Shown piece after piece: positions 16,014 through 24,820 of a DNA stretch of 64,000 bases (position 1 is the first letter of the stretch; the number at the start of each line of letters is the position of its first letter). Source of the stretch: Actinospineispora spinosispora DSM 44797 (GTDB lineage Bacteria > Actinomycetota > Actinomycetes > Mycobacteriales > Pseudonocardiaceae); NCBI RefSeq assembly GCF_000429025.1, contig NZ_AUBB01000034.1, forward strand, positions 1 through 64,000, given 5' to 3'. Both the position numbers and the translations under genes were made by a program. The notes beneath the pieces were generated by a model that saw only the letters and a list, made by a program, of their open reading frames with translations, had not been told where the DNA came from and made no database searches.

Positions 16014-16940
16014 ATGATGAGCGTCACACCTGGTGGAATTGGGCAGGATGAGGAGATTGTGAACAACGCAGATGGCTCCGGCGGGCTCGTCGTCCTAGCC
16101 GTTGACGACGAACAGCCCGCACTCGACGAACTCGAGTACCTGCTGAAACAAGACCAGCGCGTCAGCGTGGTGTTGACCTCGACCAATGCGAACGACGCGT
16201 TGCGCATGCTCAGCACCAGGGAGCGGCGCAGCCCCGGCGGACACAACGGCGCCCAGCCCGGCGCGCCGGTGCACCCGTTCACCGGTCAGCCGATCGCGAC
16301 CGACACCGACGTCGACGTGGTGTTCCTCGACATCCGCATGCCCGGGCTCGACGGCCTCGAGCTGGCCAAGATCCTGTCCCGGATGAAGGTCCAGCCCGCC
16401 GTCGTGTTCGTCACCGCGCACGACGACCGCGCGGTCGACGCCTTCGAGGTCGGCGCGGTCGACTACCTGCTCAAGCCGCTGCGCTCCGACCGGCTGCGCG
16501 GCGCGCTGGACCGCCTGCTGTCCAGCAGGGTGGCCGCCAGCAACGAGGGCGGCGCCAGCGACGGCGGTGGCGGCGACGACGAGGTCATCCCGGTCGAGCT
16601 CGCCGGCACGACCAAGCTCGTGCCCCGGTCCGCTGTGCGCTACGTCGAGGCGCAGGGCGACTACGCGCGGCTGCACACCAACGACAACAAGAGCCACCTG
16701 GTGCGAATCCCGCTGTCGGTCCTGGAGGACCGTTGGCGCGACGCCGGTTTCGTGCGCATCCACCGCTCGTACCTGGTGTCGTTGCCGCTGGTCACCGAGC
16801 TTCGGCTGTCCGGCTCCGGCTACGTCGTGCGCATCGGCTCCGGCCCGGAGACCGCCGAGCTCCCGGTCAGCCGCCGGCACACCCGTGAGCTGAAGGACCG
16901 GCTCGTCCGCGCGACGAAGCAGGCGTGGAGTCAGAGATGA
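16014..16940 (+). CDS. LytTR-family response regulator
   Basis: 308 residues. The receiver domain has the acidic pair (AVDDEQ), phospho-acceptor Asp (VVFLDIRMPGLDG), Thr (FVTAHD) and Lys (YLLKPL), all intact. A LytTR DNA-binding domain follows at about 190-300 (RYVEAQGDYARLHT, VRIHRSYLV). An unusual Pro/Gly-rich insert of about 25 residues follows helix 2 of the receiver. GTG 16059, after GGGCAGGATGAGGAG, is an alternative start that would drop 15 residues. By analogy with BtsSR and YpdAB it may control the carboxylate transporters downstream; this is inference from gene order. Confidence 0.9.
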   Translation: MMSVTPGGIGQDEEIVNNADGSGGLVVLAVDDEQPALDELEYLLKQDQRVSVVLTSTNANDALRMLSTRERRSPGGHNGAQPGAPVHPFTGQPIATDTDVDVVFLDIRMPGLDGLELAKILSRMKVQPAVVFVTAHDDRAVDAFEVGAVDYLLKPLRSDRLRGALDRLLSSRVAASNEGGASDGGGGDDEVIPVELAGTTKLVPRSAVRYVEAQGDYARLHTNDNKSHLVRIPLSVLEDRWRDAGFVRIHRSYLVSLPLVTELRLSGSGYVVRIGSGPETAELPVSRRHTRELKDRLVRATKQAWSQR

Positions 16941-17869
16941 GCAAAGACGGCAACCTGCCGTCTAGCTTCAACTGGGACGTCGCGGAGTCGGAGGAACCCG
17001 CCGACCCGCCCGGCCCACGTACCGCGCGCGACGACGAGACCGATCAGCCGACCACCCGGTTCGAGCCGACCGACACCGGTGGTCTGCCTCGGGTCGTCGG
17101 CTCCATCGGGACGTTCGACACCGGCCCGTCCGCCGTCGTGCCGCTGCAGCCACCGCCACCGGTACCGCTGCCGCCCGAGGACCCCGCGCCGCATCCCAGC
17201 AGCAGCGGCAGGCACGCGCGCCGGGGGGACGGCGGCCAGGGCATGCCGCAGCTGCGCGGCCCCCGGCTCGACTCCTACGTGCCCCGGCACTCGATCGACA
17301 TGGCCGGCCCGAACGCGGTGTCCGCAACCGAGGTCACCGAGGTCTTCTCCCGCATCCGGGAAGACCCGATGGAGCCGCCTCGCCCCGCGCGCCCCGAGTC
17401 GAGCCAGCCCGTCAAGGTGCCCGACTTCAGCGACGACGATGACGACGACGATGACGACGACCGCAGGGCCGTGCTCGTCTCGGCGCTGCCCGAACCGGAG
17501 CCGATCGCGCCGACCGGCAAACGCGTCCGGGTGGTCCTGTCCCAGCGCAAGAGCCAGGCCCGCCCGGTCCGCACGGTGGTGGACGTCCAGGAGCTGACCG
17601 AGGTGGGGCAGATGCTCGCATCCAGCCTCATCCGCTCCCAGCTGTCCCTGGCCCTGCGCATAGGCGGCATCGCGGTGCTGGCCCTGGGAGTACTGCCCAC
17701 GGCCTTCTACCTGGCCCCCGACCTGGGCAGATTCGAGCTGTTCGGCCTGCGCCTGCCCTGGCTCCTGCTGGGCGTGGTCGCCTACCCTTTCATGATCCTG
17801 TTGGGCTGGCTCTACTCGCGCTCAGCCGAAAAGCTGGAACAAATCTTCGCCGACCACATCCAGAACTGA
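16937..17869 (+). CDS. Asp-rich protein with two C-terminal membrane helices
   Basis: 310 residues, start overlapping the regulator stop (ATGA). The first 210 residues are disordered, Pro-rich and acidic with an uninterrupted run of ten Asp (about residues 170-180). A basic stretch (GKRVRVVLSQRKSQ) and two membrane helices (about 240-260 and 275-295) follow. The two-helix end has the size of DUF485, the small subunit of acetate-type symporters, but the sequence is different. Its place directly before the symporter genes suggests an accessory or regulatory subunit. A terminator follows 57 bases after the stop. Confidence 0.7.
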   Translation: MSKDGNLPSSFNWDVAESEEPADPPGPRTARDDETDQPTTRFEPTDTGGLPRVVGSIGTFDTGPSAVVPLQPPPPVPLPPEDPAPHPSSSGRHARRGDGGQGMPQLRGPRLDSYVPRHSIDMAGPNAVSATEVTEVFSRIREDPMEPPRPARPESSQPVKVPDFSDDDDDDDDDDRRAVLVSALPEPEPIAPTGKRVRVVLSQRKSQARPVRTVVDVQELTEVGQMLASSLIRSQLSLALRIGGIAVLALGVLPTAFYLAPDLGRFELFGLRLPWLLLGVVAYPFMILLGWLYSRSAEKLEQIFADHIQN

Positions 17870-17923
17870 TTGCCTGTTCCGCGCGCCATCGTTCCCGGCA
17901 GGCCCTCCGGGCCAACCGGGAAC

Positions 17924-17966
17924 GATCCAGGCGGCTCGCCTAACGGCTCGCTGCCTGGGGTTTTTC
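17924..17966 (+). terminator. Rho-independent terminator after the kinase-regulator operon
   Basis: CCAGGC (17927-17932) and GCCTGG (17952-17958) close a stem-loop with an internal GGCTCGC/GGCTCGC arrangement, directly followed by GGTTTTT. A second stem GTTCCCGG (17891-17898) / CCGGGAAC (17916-17923) lies just before. This ends the kinase to Asp-rich-protein operon. Confidence 0.75.
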
Positions 17967-18261
17967 CTCGCGGACCCCCTTCGGGGGCCCACTCGGAAGA
18001 ATGTCGCCTTCGGCGACGCGCGCGCTTCGTGCCCCGGCTTGGGAGCCGCCCCTTAGGCACTACCCGCCTTCGGCGGAACGGCCTTCGGCCCGCCTTGCGG
18101 GGCCCGCCCTTGCAACGTGCGTCACCAACTTGTCGGCGCCGGGTGAGGTGGCTGGGTATGTGGTGCGGGGTGTCGCGCCGCGAGTGGTCGTGGGCGAGCA
18201 CAAGGCGCGTTTGTGCGCGCAGACAAGATCTTCGGGTCAACTACCCGTAACATCACCCAAC
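17967..18261. other. Non-coding stretch with TTCG mini-hairpins
   Basis: About 295 bases before the symporter start with no credible gene. It holds several tiny stems closed by TTCG (GCCTTCGGC, CGCCTTCGGCG, CCCCTTCGGGGG-like) and a segment, GCGCGCGCTTCGTGCC through GGGAGCCGCCCC (about 18016-18053), that resembles the dispersed repeat at 36705-36907 in its reverse orientation. It may be a third, decayed copy. The long open frame crossing it is an effect of GC content. Confidence 0.5.
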
Positions 18262-20091
18262 ATGTCGCCGGGGGCTGTGGTTGCACTCACGTGCATCGCG
18301 ATCGTTGTGGTGGCCTCGGTCGTCATCGGCTCGTTCGGGGTTCGGTTCGCCCGGGACACGACGGACTTCCTGGTCGCGTCCCGGACCGTGGGGTCGGCGA
18401 CCAACGCCAGCGCGATCTCCGGCGAGTACCTGTCCGCCGCGTCGTTCCTCGGCGTCTGCGGGCTGATCCTGAAGGACGGGCCGGACGCGTTGTGGTACCC
18501 GGTCGGGTTCACCGCCGGCTATCTGGCGCTGCTGCTGTTCGTGTCCGCGCCGTTGCGCCGCTCCGGTGCGTACTCGGTGCCGGACTTCGCCGAGTTCCGT
18601 CTGCGCAGCCCCTCGGTGCAGCGGGCCAGCACGATCCTGGTGATCGTCATCGGCTGGATGTACCTGGTGCCGCAGCTGCAGGGCGCCGGCCTGACCGCCG
18701 CGACGGTGGTGCCCGATCTGCCGCCGTGGTCCGGCATGCTGGCGGCCAGCATGGTGGTGGTGGCCACCGTCGTGTTCGGCGGCATGCGCTCCATCACGTT
18801 CGTGCAGGCGTTCCAGTTCTGGCTCAAGCTGACCGCGCTGTCGGTGCCGGTCGTGGCGCTGTTCGTGCTGGTAGGCGGGAACCATCAGCCGTTCAACCGG
18901 CCCGTGCCGCCGCAGTTCCCGCAGGACTCAACGGTGAACGTCACGACCGATGTGACGCTGCGGGTGACACAGCCGGTGCGGTTCAACGGCAACGGCGTCA
19001 TCGACGGCGAACAGCGCATGGGGCCGGTGACCTGGGGACAGGGCAACCACACGGTGCTGGCCGGCTCCACCCTGATGTTCTCGGCGAACTCGCCGGTTCC
19101 GGTCGCGGTGGGGGCGCCCGACCGGGACTCGATCTGGCTGGCGCCGAGCACGAAGGAAGGCAACGACCCGAACCGCCTGGTCGGTATCTACTCGCTGCTG
19201 CTGGCCGCGTTCCTGGGCACGATGGGTCTGCCGCACGTGCTGGTGCGCTTCTACACGAACCCCGACGGGCGAACGACGCGGCGCACCACGGTGCTGGTCC
19301 TGGGCCTGCTCGGCGCGTTCTACCTGCTCCCGACGCTGCTCGGCGCGCTGTCCCGGTTGTACGTGCCGCAGCTGCTGGTCAACGGGGACACCGATGCCGC
19401 CGTCCTGTTGCTGCCGAACGCCGCGCTCGGGATGGGGCTGTTCGCGAACCTGCTGGCCGGGCTCATCGCCGCCGGGGCGTGGGCGGCGTTCCTGTCGACG
19501 TCCTGCGGGTTGGTCGTCGGGATCGCGGGTGTGCTGTCCGCGAGCCCCACGCGGTTCAAGCGGCTGCGGGACTTCCGGGTCGCCGCGATCGTCGCCGGAG
19601 TCGTCCCGCTGATCATCTCGGTGCTGGTGCCCCGGCCGGACGCGTTGGTGGCGGTGTCGTTCCCGTTCTCGGTCGCGGCGTCCACCTTCTGCCCGCTGCT
19701 GGTGCTGGGTATCTGGTGGCGCGGGCTGACCGATCGGGGTGCGTTGTGCGGTCTGATCGCCGGTGGTGTCACCTCGGTGGTCGCGGTGGCGACCCGCGGC
19801 CTGTCTTCGCTGGGTGAGGGCACCGAGTGGCGCATCCTGTTGGAGCGCCCCGCGCTGGTCACGGTGCCGTTGGCGTTCCTCACGATGGTCCTGGTGAGCC
19901 GGATGACCAGGAAGCGTGTGCCGACCGACGTCTTCCGACTGTTGTTGCGCATGCACGCACCGGAGCGTCTGGGTCTGGCCCAGAGCGGCACCCCGGCCGG
20001 TGAGATCGACGAGAGCATCGAGGATGTCATCCCCGGCTATGGTGTTCCCGGTACGGGAGTGAAAGCGACGAGGTTGGAGCCTCCGCGCTAG
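18262..20091 (+). CDS. Sodium:solute symporter, acetate/monocarboxylate type (first copy)
   Basis: 609 residues, SSS family, about 13 membrane helices. Typical segments: DTTDFLVASRTVG, SAISGEYLSAASFLGVCG, GTMGLPHVLVRFYTNPDGR. These match ActP/MctC-type carriers that move acetate, propionate or pyruvate with sodium or protons. An outer loop (about 215-300) has an unusual inserted beta-rich stretch (VNVTTDVTLRVTQPVRFNGNGV) not found in the second symporter. Start ATG 18262 is the first Met before helix 1; upstream sequence looks non-coding. Probably a target of the LytTR system. Confidence 0.85.
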   Translation: MSPGAVVALTCIAIVVVASVVIGSFGVRFARDTTDFLVASRTVGSATNASAISGEYLSAASFLGVCGLILKDGPDALWYPVGFTAGYLALLLFVSAPLRRSGAYSVPDFAEFRLRSPSVQRASTILVIVIGWMYLVPQLQGAGLTAATVVPDLPPWSGMLAASMVVVATVVFGGMRSITFVQAFQFWLKLTALSVPVVALFVLVGGNHQPFNRPVPPQFPQDSTVNVTTDVTLRVTQPVRFNGNGVIDGEQRMGPVTWGQGNHTVLAGSTLMFSANSPVPVAVGAPDRDSIWLAPSTKEGNDPNRLVGIYSLLLAAFLGTMGLPHVLVRFYTNPDGRTTRRTTVLVLGLLGAFYLLPTLLGALSRLYVPQLLVNGDTDAAVLLLPNAALGMGLFANLLAGLIAAGAWAAFLSTSCGLVVGIAGVLSASPTRFKRLRDFRVAAIVAGVVPLIISVLVPRPDALVAVSFPFSVAASTFCPLLVLGIWWRGLTDRGALCGLIAGGVTSVVAVATRGLSSLGEGTEWRILLERPALVTVPLAFLTMVLVSRMTRKRVPTDVFRLLLRMHAPERLGLAQSGTPAGEIDESIEDVIPGYGVPGTGVKATRLEPPR

Positions 20092-20249
20092 CACGAACGA
20101 GTGATTTCGCCCCGTCGCGACATACGAGTTCTTAACCTGCGGGGTTACTTTTCTGAGCTTGTTCTAATGTGGCTGCGACCACTGTGCGTGGTCAAGTGAA
20201 TACCGTGCGATTCGATCCGGGCACCAAAGAAAGTCGTTAGGGAGGCCTC

Positions 20250-20615
20250 GTGAACGCAACGAGTGCGGGATCGATGGGAGACCCGGCCGGCCCGGGTGGC
20301 CCGTCGGTCACGATGTATGAGCAGGTTCAGGCAAGCCCGGAGTTCGCCGATCTGCGCAGCAGGCTGCGCCGGTTCGTCTTTCCGATGAGTGTCGCGTTCC
20401 TGGTCTGGTATCTGGCATACGTGCTGCTGGCCGCGTACGAGCCCGAGTTCATGTCCACGAAGCTGACCGGCAACCTGAACGTCGGTCTGCTGATCGGGGT
20501 GCTGCAGTTCGTGAGCACGTTCGTGATCACGACCGTGTACGTCAAGTACGCGAACAAGAACCTCGACCCGGCCGCGGAGCGGCTGCGTATTCAGATCGAA
20601 GGGGACGACCAGTGA
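20250..20615 (+). CDS. DUF485 small symporter subunit
   Basis: 121 residues from GTG 20250 with GGGAGG 5 bases upstream. Two membrane helices and the signature WYLAYVLLAAYEPEFMSTKL place it in DUF485, which includes E. coli YjcH (encoded with ActP) and the small gene before C. glutamicum mctC. The stop overlaps the next gene's start (GTGA), which implies translational coupling and a complex with that symporter. The 158-base gap before it has no strong operator that I can see. Confidence 0.9.
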   Translation: MNATSAGSMGDPAGPGGPSVTMYEQVQASPEFADLRSRLRRFVFPMSVAFLVWYLAYVLLAAYEPEFMSTKLTGNLNVGLLIGVLQFVSTFVITTVYVKYANKNLDPAAERLRIQIEGDDQ

Positions 20616-22261
20616 CCCAGACCACGCTGGCCGCGGTGGTGGTCGGCAAGCCGGCACTGAACATCGCGATCTTCCTGGTGTTCGTGCTGATCACGCTGAT
20701 CGTCGTGTTCCAGGCCGGCCGACGCAACCGGTCGGCGGCCGACTACTACGCGGCCGGACGCTCCTTCACCGGCCCGCAGAACGGCATCGCGATCTCCGGC
20801 GACTACCTGTCCGCCGCGTCGTTCCTCGGCATCGCGGGCGCGATCGCCACCGTCGGCTACGACGGCTTCCTGTACTCGATCGGCTTCCTGGTGGCCTGGC
20901 TGGTGGCGTTGCTGCTGGTCGCGGAGCTGCTGCGGAACACGGGCAAGTTCACCATGGGCGACGTGCTCAGCTTCCGGATGCGCCAGCGTCCGGTGCGCGC
21001 GGCCGCCGCGGTGTCCACGCTCGTCGTGTCGTTCTTCTACCTGCTCGCGCAGATGGCGGGTGCCGGCGGTCTGATCTCACTGCTGCTCGGCATCGACGAC
21101 GACAAGAACACCTTCTTCGACGGCCAGTCGCTGGTGATCGCCATCGTCGGCATCCTGATGATCGTCTACGTGCTGGTCGGCGGGATGAAGGGCACCACCT
21201 GGGTGCAGATCATCAAGGCGACGCTGCTGCTGGTCGGCGCCGCGGTGATGACCGTCTGGGTGCTCGGCATCTTCGGCTTCAACCTCTCCGGGCTGCTCGG
21301 CAAGGCCGTCGAGATGAGCCCGAAGTCCGGCGAGAAGATCCTCGGGCCCGGTCTGCAGTACGGCAAGACGGCCACCTCGAAGATCGACTTCGTGTCGCTC
21401 GGACTGGCGCTGGTGCTCGGTACCGCCGGCCTGCCGCACATCCTGATGCGCTTCTACACGGTGCCCAGCGCCAAGGAAGCGCGTCGTTCCGTGGTGTGGG
21501 CGATCTGGCTGATCGGCATCTTCTACCTGTTCACCCTGGTGCTTGGCTACGGCGCGGCCGCCATGGTCGGACCGGACAAGATCACCAACGCTCCGGGTGG
21601 GGTGAACTCGGCGGCACCGCTGCTCGCGTTCGAGCTCGGCGGTGAGGTGCTGCTCGGGCTGATCTCGGCGGTCGCGTTCGCCACGATCCTCGCGGTCGTG
21701 GCCGGGTTGACGATCACCGCGTCGGCGTCCTTCGCGCACGACGTGTACGCCAACGTGCTCAAGCGCAACGCGGCGCCGGACGCCGAGGTGCGGATCGCGC
21801 GACGGACCGCACTGGTGATCGGCGTCGTTGCGGTCGTCGGCGGCATCCTGGCGAACGGGCAGAACGTGGCGTTCCTGGTCGCGCTGGCGTTCGCCGTCGC
21901 GGCGTCGGCGAACCTGCCTACGCTGCTGTACTCGCTGTTCTGGAAGCGGTTCAACACCACGGGTGCGCTGTTCAGCATCTACGGCGGTCTGATCAGCTCG
22001 GTCGTGCTGATCATCTTCTCGCCCGCCGTGTCCGGTCCGCCGAAGGACGGCAAGTACACGTCGATGCTGCACATGGACTTCCACCTGTTCCCGCTGTCCA
22101 ACCCGGGCCTGGTGTCGATCCCGCTGTCGTTCATCCTCGGCGTCGTCGGCACCTACGTCGGTAGCCGGGAGGTCGGGGCGGAGCGCGGCTACGCCGAGAT
22201 GGAGGTCCGGTCGCTGACCGGCGCCGGCTCGGAGAAGTCGGACACCCCCGTCCAGCACTGA
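20612..22261 (+). CDS. Sodium:solute symporter, acetate/monocarboxylate type (second copy)
   Basis: 549 residues, SSS family, with YYAAGRSFTGPQNGIAISGDYLSAASFLG-type first helices, GTAGLPHILMRFYTVPSAKEAR, and 13 predicted membrane helices. It is closer to MctC/ActP than the first copy and has the normal size. It is translationally coupled to the DUF485 gene. Expected to import short carboxylates such as acetate, pyruvate or propionate. Together with the kinase-regulator operon upstream it suggests a sensing-and-uptake locus. It is followed by a GTGAGT palindrome with a T-run. Confidence 0.9.
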   Translation: MTQTTLAAVVVGKPALNIAIFLVFVLITLIVVFQAGRRNRSAADYYAAGRSFTGPQNGIAISGDYLSAASFLGIAGAIATVGYDGFLYSIGFLVAWLVALLLVAELLRNTGKFTMGDVLSFRMRQRPVRAAAAVSTLVVSFFYLLAQMAGAGGLISLLLGIDDDKNTFFDGQSLVIAIVGILMIVYVLVGGMKGTTWVQIIKATLLLVGAAVMTVWVLGIFGFNLSGLLGKAVEMSPKSGEKILGPGLQYGKTATSKIDFVSLGLALVLGTAGLPHILMRFYTVPSAKEARRSVVWAIWLIGIFYLFTLVLGYGAAAMVGPDKITNAPGGVNSAAPLLAFELGGEVLLGLISAVAFATILAVVAGLTITASASFAHDVYANVLKRNAAPDAEVRIARRTALVIGVVAVVGGILANGQNVAFLVALAFAVAASANLPTLLYSLFWKRFNTTGALFSIYGGLISSVVLIIFSPAVSGPPKDGKYTSMLHMDFHLFPLSNPGLVSIPLSFILGVVGTYVGSREVGAERGYAEMEVRSLTGAGSEKSDTPVQH

Positions 22262-22269
22262 TCACCAAG

Positions 22270-22313
22270 CCGTGAGTGCCGCGGCCGCCCCCGGGCGACC
22301 GCGGCACTCACGG
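22270..22313. repeat. GTGAGT palindrome with T-run
   Basis: CCGTGAGTGCCGCGG and its complement flank a C/G-rich centre; CTGTTTTAC follows on the plus strand, so this copy can work as an intrinsic terminator for the symporter operon. It shares the GTGAGTGCCGCGGCCGCC arm with 40865-40910. Confidence 0.85.
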
Positions 22314-22347
22314 CTGTTTTACGGGGGTGGCTGGCAGGATGGTGTTC

Positions 22348-22683
22348 GTGACTTCTTCTCAGGTGCCGACGGTGGGGATCGACGGGCTGCCGGACGGCGC
22401 CCGCCCGATCGATGTGCGCGAGCCCGACGAATGGGCCGCCGGTCGCGCGCCCAGTGCGATTCACCTGCCGATGGGTGAGATCACCGGCCGGCTCTCCGAG
22501 CTGCCCGACGACGAGGACCCGCTGTACGTGATCTGCCGCTCCGGCGGTCGCTCGGCGCGGGTGACGCAGTTCCTGGTCGCGCAGGGCTACCCGGCGGTCA
22601 ACGTCGACGGCGGCATGCAGGCCTGGGCCCGCGCCGGTCGCCCGATGGTCGCCGACGGCCCGGCCGACCCGCAGGTCATCTAA
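22348..22683 (+). CDS. Single-domain rhodanese
   Basis: 111 residues. A minimal rhodanese-like sulfurtransferase with PIDVREPDEWAAG, the active loop CRSGGRS and the C-terminal GGMQAWARAGRP. Cytosolic; transfers sulfane sulfur, natural acceptor unknown. GTG 22348 is preferred because CAGGAT lies 7 bases upstream, resembling the leaderless pattern in this genome; ATG 22339 is also in frame. It ends 1 base before a large nested palindrome. Confidence 0.8.
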   Translation: MTSSQVPTVGIDGLPDGARPIDVREPDEWAAGRAPSAIHLPMGEITGRLSELPDDEDPLYVICRSGGRSARVTQFLVAQGYPAVNVDGGMQAWARAGRPMVADGPADPQVI

Positions 22684-22848
22684 GTGCCCTGGGAACGAGG
22701 TCGTCTCACCCGGCTCCGGCGCCCAGGTAGGCGCCCCGCTGCGTTGAAAAGGCGGCCCGATACAACAGCGGTATCGGGCCGCCTTTTCGCCTTGCGCTGC
22801 ACCTACCTGGACACCGGATCCGGGCAAGGAACCCCGTTCCCAGGGCAC
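22684..22848. repeat. Nested palindromic intergenic element
   Basis: Outer arms GTGCCCTGGGAACG (22684) and CGTTCCCAGGGCAC (ending 22847), middle arms CCAGGTAGG and CCTACCTGG, and a central bidirectional terminator lie one inside another. The whole 165 bases fills the gap between rhodanese and DUF4328 genes. The outer arms almost touch both genes, so the stop of one and the start of the other abut it. Confidence 0.75.
22747..22787. terminator. Bidirectional intrinsic terminator
   Basis: AAAAGGCGGCCCGATAC, loop AACAGC, GGTATCGGGCCGCCTTTT. A perfect 17-bp stem with A-run and T-run, the clearest Rho-independent terminator in the window. It works in either direction. Confidence 0.9.
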
Positions 22849-22850
22849 TC

Positions 22851-23768
22851 GTGAACTGCCCCAGGTGTGGTCGCGCCCAGCCGCCGGAGGCGACCGGGCC
22901 GTTCTGCGCGCACTGCGGGCAGTTCCTGGTGCCGAGCAACTGGGTGGCGGTACCCCCGCCGAGGGCGCCCGGCGAAGAGACCCCGCCCCGGGAGAAACGA
23001 GCCCGCTACACCGGGCCGCCGCGCTACCGGGAGGTCCCGCGCTGGGGCTTCCCCGCCATGCCGTGGACGAGCAGCGCGCCGTCCGACGAACCCACCTCCG
23101 CCGAGGCCGCCGCGGGCTACGCGGCGTTGCTGGTGCCGATGTTGCGCGGACTCGCGGTGCTCGCCGGGCTGTCCGGCGCCGCCGAGATCTGGCGGTACGT
23201 GCTGCTGCTGCGCAGCCGATCCGGCGCGCTCGGCGCCGGCGAGGTCGCCGCGTCGGACTCGCTGGTCACAGCCGCGTCCTGGGTGTGCACGCTGATGTTC
23301 GTCGCGGTCGGCGTCTACCTGCTGATGTGGCTGCCGAAGGTCACCGAGGCGGCCGCCGAGCACAGCGGGGTTCGCCCGCCGAGGAGCCGCCGCGCGGTCG
23401 TCCTCGGCTGGCTCATCCCGGGTCTGAATCTGAGCGTGCCCGGCTCGGTGTTCGCCGAGGTCGAGCACGCCGCGCTGGGCCGGCCGGCCGGCGCGCGCCC
23501 TCGCCCGTCGAAGCTCGTGCTGATCTGGTGGGGGCTGTGGGCGGCCAACGTACTGCTGGGCGTCGTCGCGCTGCTCTGGAGTTTCCGCACCGGTGTGCAG
23601 GCCAAGGCCGACGGCGTGAGCCTGCACGCGTTGCTCGACATCGTCGCGGCGGCGACCGCCGTGTACACCGCGAAGGTCGTCGAATGGCTCACCGCGCTGG
23701 TGAGCCCACCGAAGCCGATGCCGCTGCCGAGGGTGGTCAGCGTGCGGGAGCACGCGCGCACCAGCTGA
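22851..23768 (+). CDS. DUF4328 membrane protein with N-terminal zinc ribbon
   Basis: 305 residues. It opens with a zinc-ribbon pair (CPRCG ... CAHCG, residues 3-24). A 60-residue Pro-rich cytosolic linker and about five or six membrane helices (from about 85) with the DUF4328 pattern (ALLVPMLRGLAVLAGLSGAAEIWRY in pieces, LGWLIPGLNLSVPGSVFAEVEHAA, VLIWWGLWAANV) follow. Function unknown; DUF4328 proteins are common in actinobacteria. GTG 22851 starts three bases after the nested palindrome, so the mRNA may carry that hairpin or start inside it. Confidence 0.8.
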   Translation: MNCPRCGRAQPPEATGPFCAHCGQFLVPSNWVAVPPPRAPGEETPPREKRARYTGPPRYREVPRWGFPAMPWTSSAPSDEPTSAEAAAGYAALLVPMLRGLAVLAGLSGAAEIWRYVLLLRSRSGALGAGEVAASDSLVTAASWVCTLMFVAVGVYLLMWLPKVTEAAAEHSGVRPPRSRRAVVLGWLIPGLNLSVPGSVFAEVEHAALGRPAGARPRPSKLVLIWWGLWAANVLLGVVALLWSFRTGVQAKADGVSLHALLDIVAAATAVYTAKVVEWLTALVSPPKPMPLPRVVSVREHARTS

Positions 23769-23826
23769 GCTCGGCGTGTGAGGCGGGGCACGGCCGTCGC
23801 GCCGACGCGAGTACCGTAATGCGGCG

Positions 23827-24816
23827 ATGAGTAAGAAGACGAGGAACCGGGCCCGCGCGACGACGCAGAGCTCGGACGGCCCGAACCCCCGCCAGCCCTG
23901 CCCCTGTGGTTCCGGCAAGCGCTACAAGGCCTGCCACGGATCCGGCGACGACGTCATCGTGCTGCGTCCGTTCGAGGGACTGACCGCGGAGTGCGACCTG
24001 GTCGCGATGCGCGAGTTCGTGCCGTCCGGCATCGCCGAGCTGACGCTGAACGCCGAGGCGAAGAAGCTCGCCGACGGGCGCACAGTGCAGCTGGCCAGCG
24101 TGCTGCCCGGCGCGGCGGCCGCACTGGTCCGGCCGAACGGGACCGTCTGGGTCGGCATGCAGACCCAGACCCGCACCGGTGACATCTCCGGCGACATCGG
24201 CAGGGCGCTGCGCTGGGGCCTGACCGCCGAGGCGGGCGAGATGCTGCCGGTGTCCGGCGCGACGCTGGGCGAGGGCCCCGTCCGCCTGCAGGACCTGGTC
24301 GTCGCCGACATGACCCTAGAAGTCACCGTGCACAGCGACTTCTCCTGGTGGCTGCCGGAGGACGACCCCGAGACCGGCGAGGCTGCTCCGGCGCCGAACG
24401 CCGAGGTCGCGGCCGCGCTCGAGCACGCGAACAACGTGATCATGCCGACCGAGGCCGTTCGCGGCGAGGGCATCCGCGGCGCCTACTGGGTCGACGCGGG
24501 CGACAAGGCGCACCTGCGCTGGGTTCGCCCCGAGCCGGAGGAGCAGCTGCTGGCCGCGCTGGCCCGGCTGTCCGCCGCCGACCAGATCAGCCTCGGCGAG
24601 GGCTCGAAGTACGTGGGCGCGTTCCGTGCGCACGGCCTGCTGGTGCCGGTCTGGGACCTGGACAAGGAGATGCACGTCAAGGAGTGGACCGCTCCCGCCG
24701 AGGCGTTCGCGAAACTCCTGACCACAACCCTGTCCGACCTGGACAAGACCCCCCTGACCGACGCCGAGCGCCGAGCAAGAGACGCAATAGCCGGCCGCCA
24801 GGTAACGCTGCGTTAG
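23827..24816 (+). CDS. DUF5926 protein with SEC-C zinc motif
   Basis: 329 residues. The N-terminal SEC-C motif CPCGSGKRYKACHG (about residues 26-39) binds zinc and in SecA contacts SecB or ribosomes. The remainder is the actinobacterial DUF5926 domain (WVGMQTQTRTGDISGDIGRALRWGLTAEAGE, HLRWVRPEPEEQLLAALARL). No catalytic motif seen. A SEC-C motif suggests contact with ribosomes or the translocase; role unproven. Gene stands alone and ends at a compound palindrome. Confidence 0.8.
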   Translation: MSKKTRNRARATTQSSDGPNPRQPCPCGSGKRYKACHGSGDDVIVLRPFEGLTAECDLVAMREFVPSGIAELTLNAEAKKLADGRTVQLASVLPGAAAALVRPNGTVWVGMQTQTRTGDISGDIGRALRWGLTAEAGEMLPVSGATLGEGPVRLQDLVVADMTLEVTVHSDFSWWLPEDDPETGEAAPAPNAEVAAALEHANNVIMPTEAVRGEGIRGAYWVDAGDKAHLRWVRPEPEEQLLAALARLSAADQISLGEGSKYVGAFRAHGLLVPVWDLDKEMHVKEWTAPAEAFAKLLTTTLSDLDKTPLTDAERRARDAIAGRQVTLR

Positions 24817-24820
24817 CAAT

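Noticed and set aside
18001..18261. N-terminal extension of the first symporter
   Set aside because: Sequence is Arg/Pro-rich, full of TTCG hairpins, unlike any SSS N-terminus; helix 1 follows ATG 18262.
20092..20249. LytTR direct-repeat binding sites before the DUF485 gene
   Set aside because: I looked for paired direct repeats at about 20-base spacing and found none convincing.
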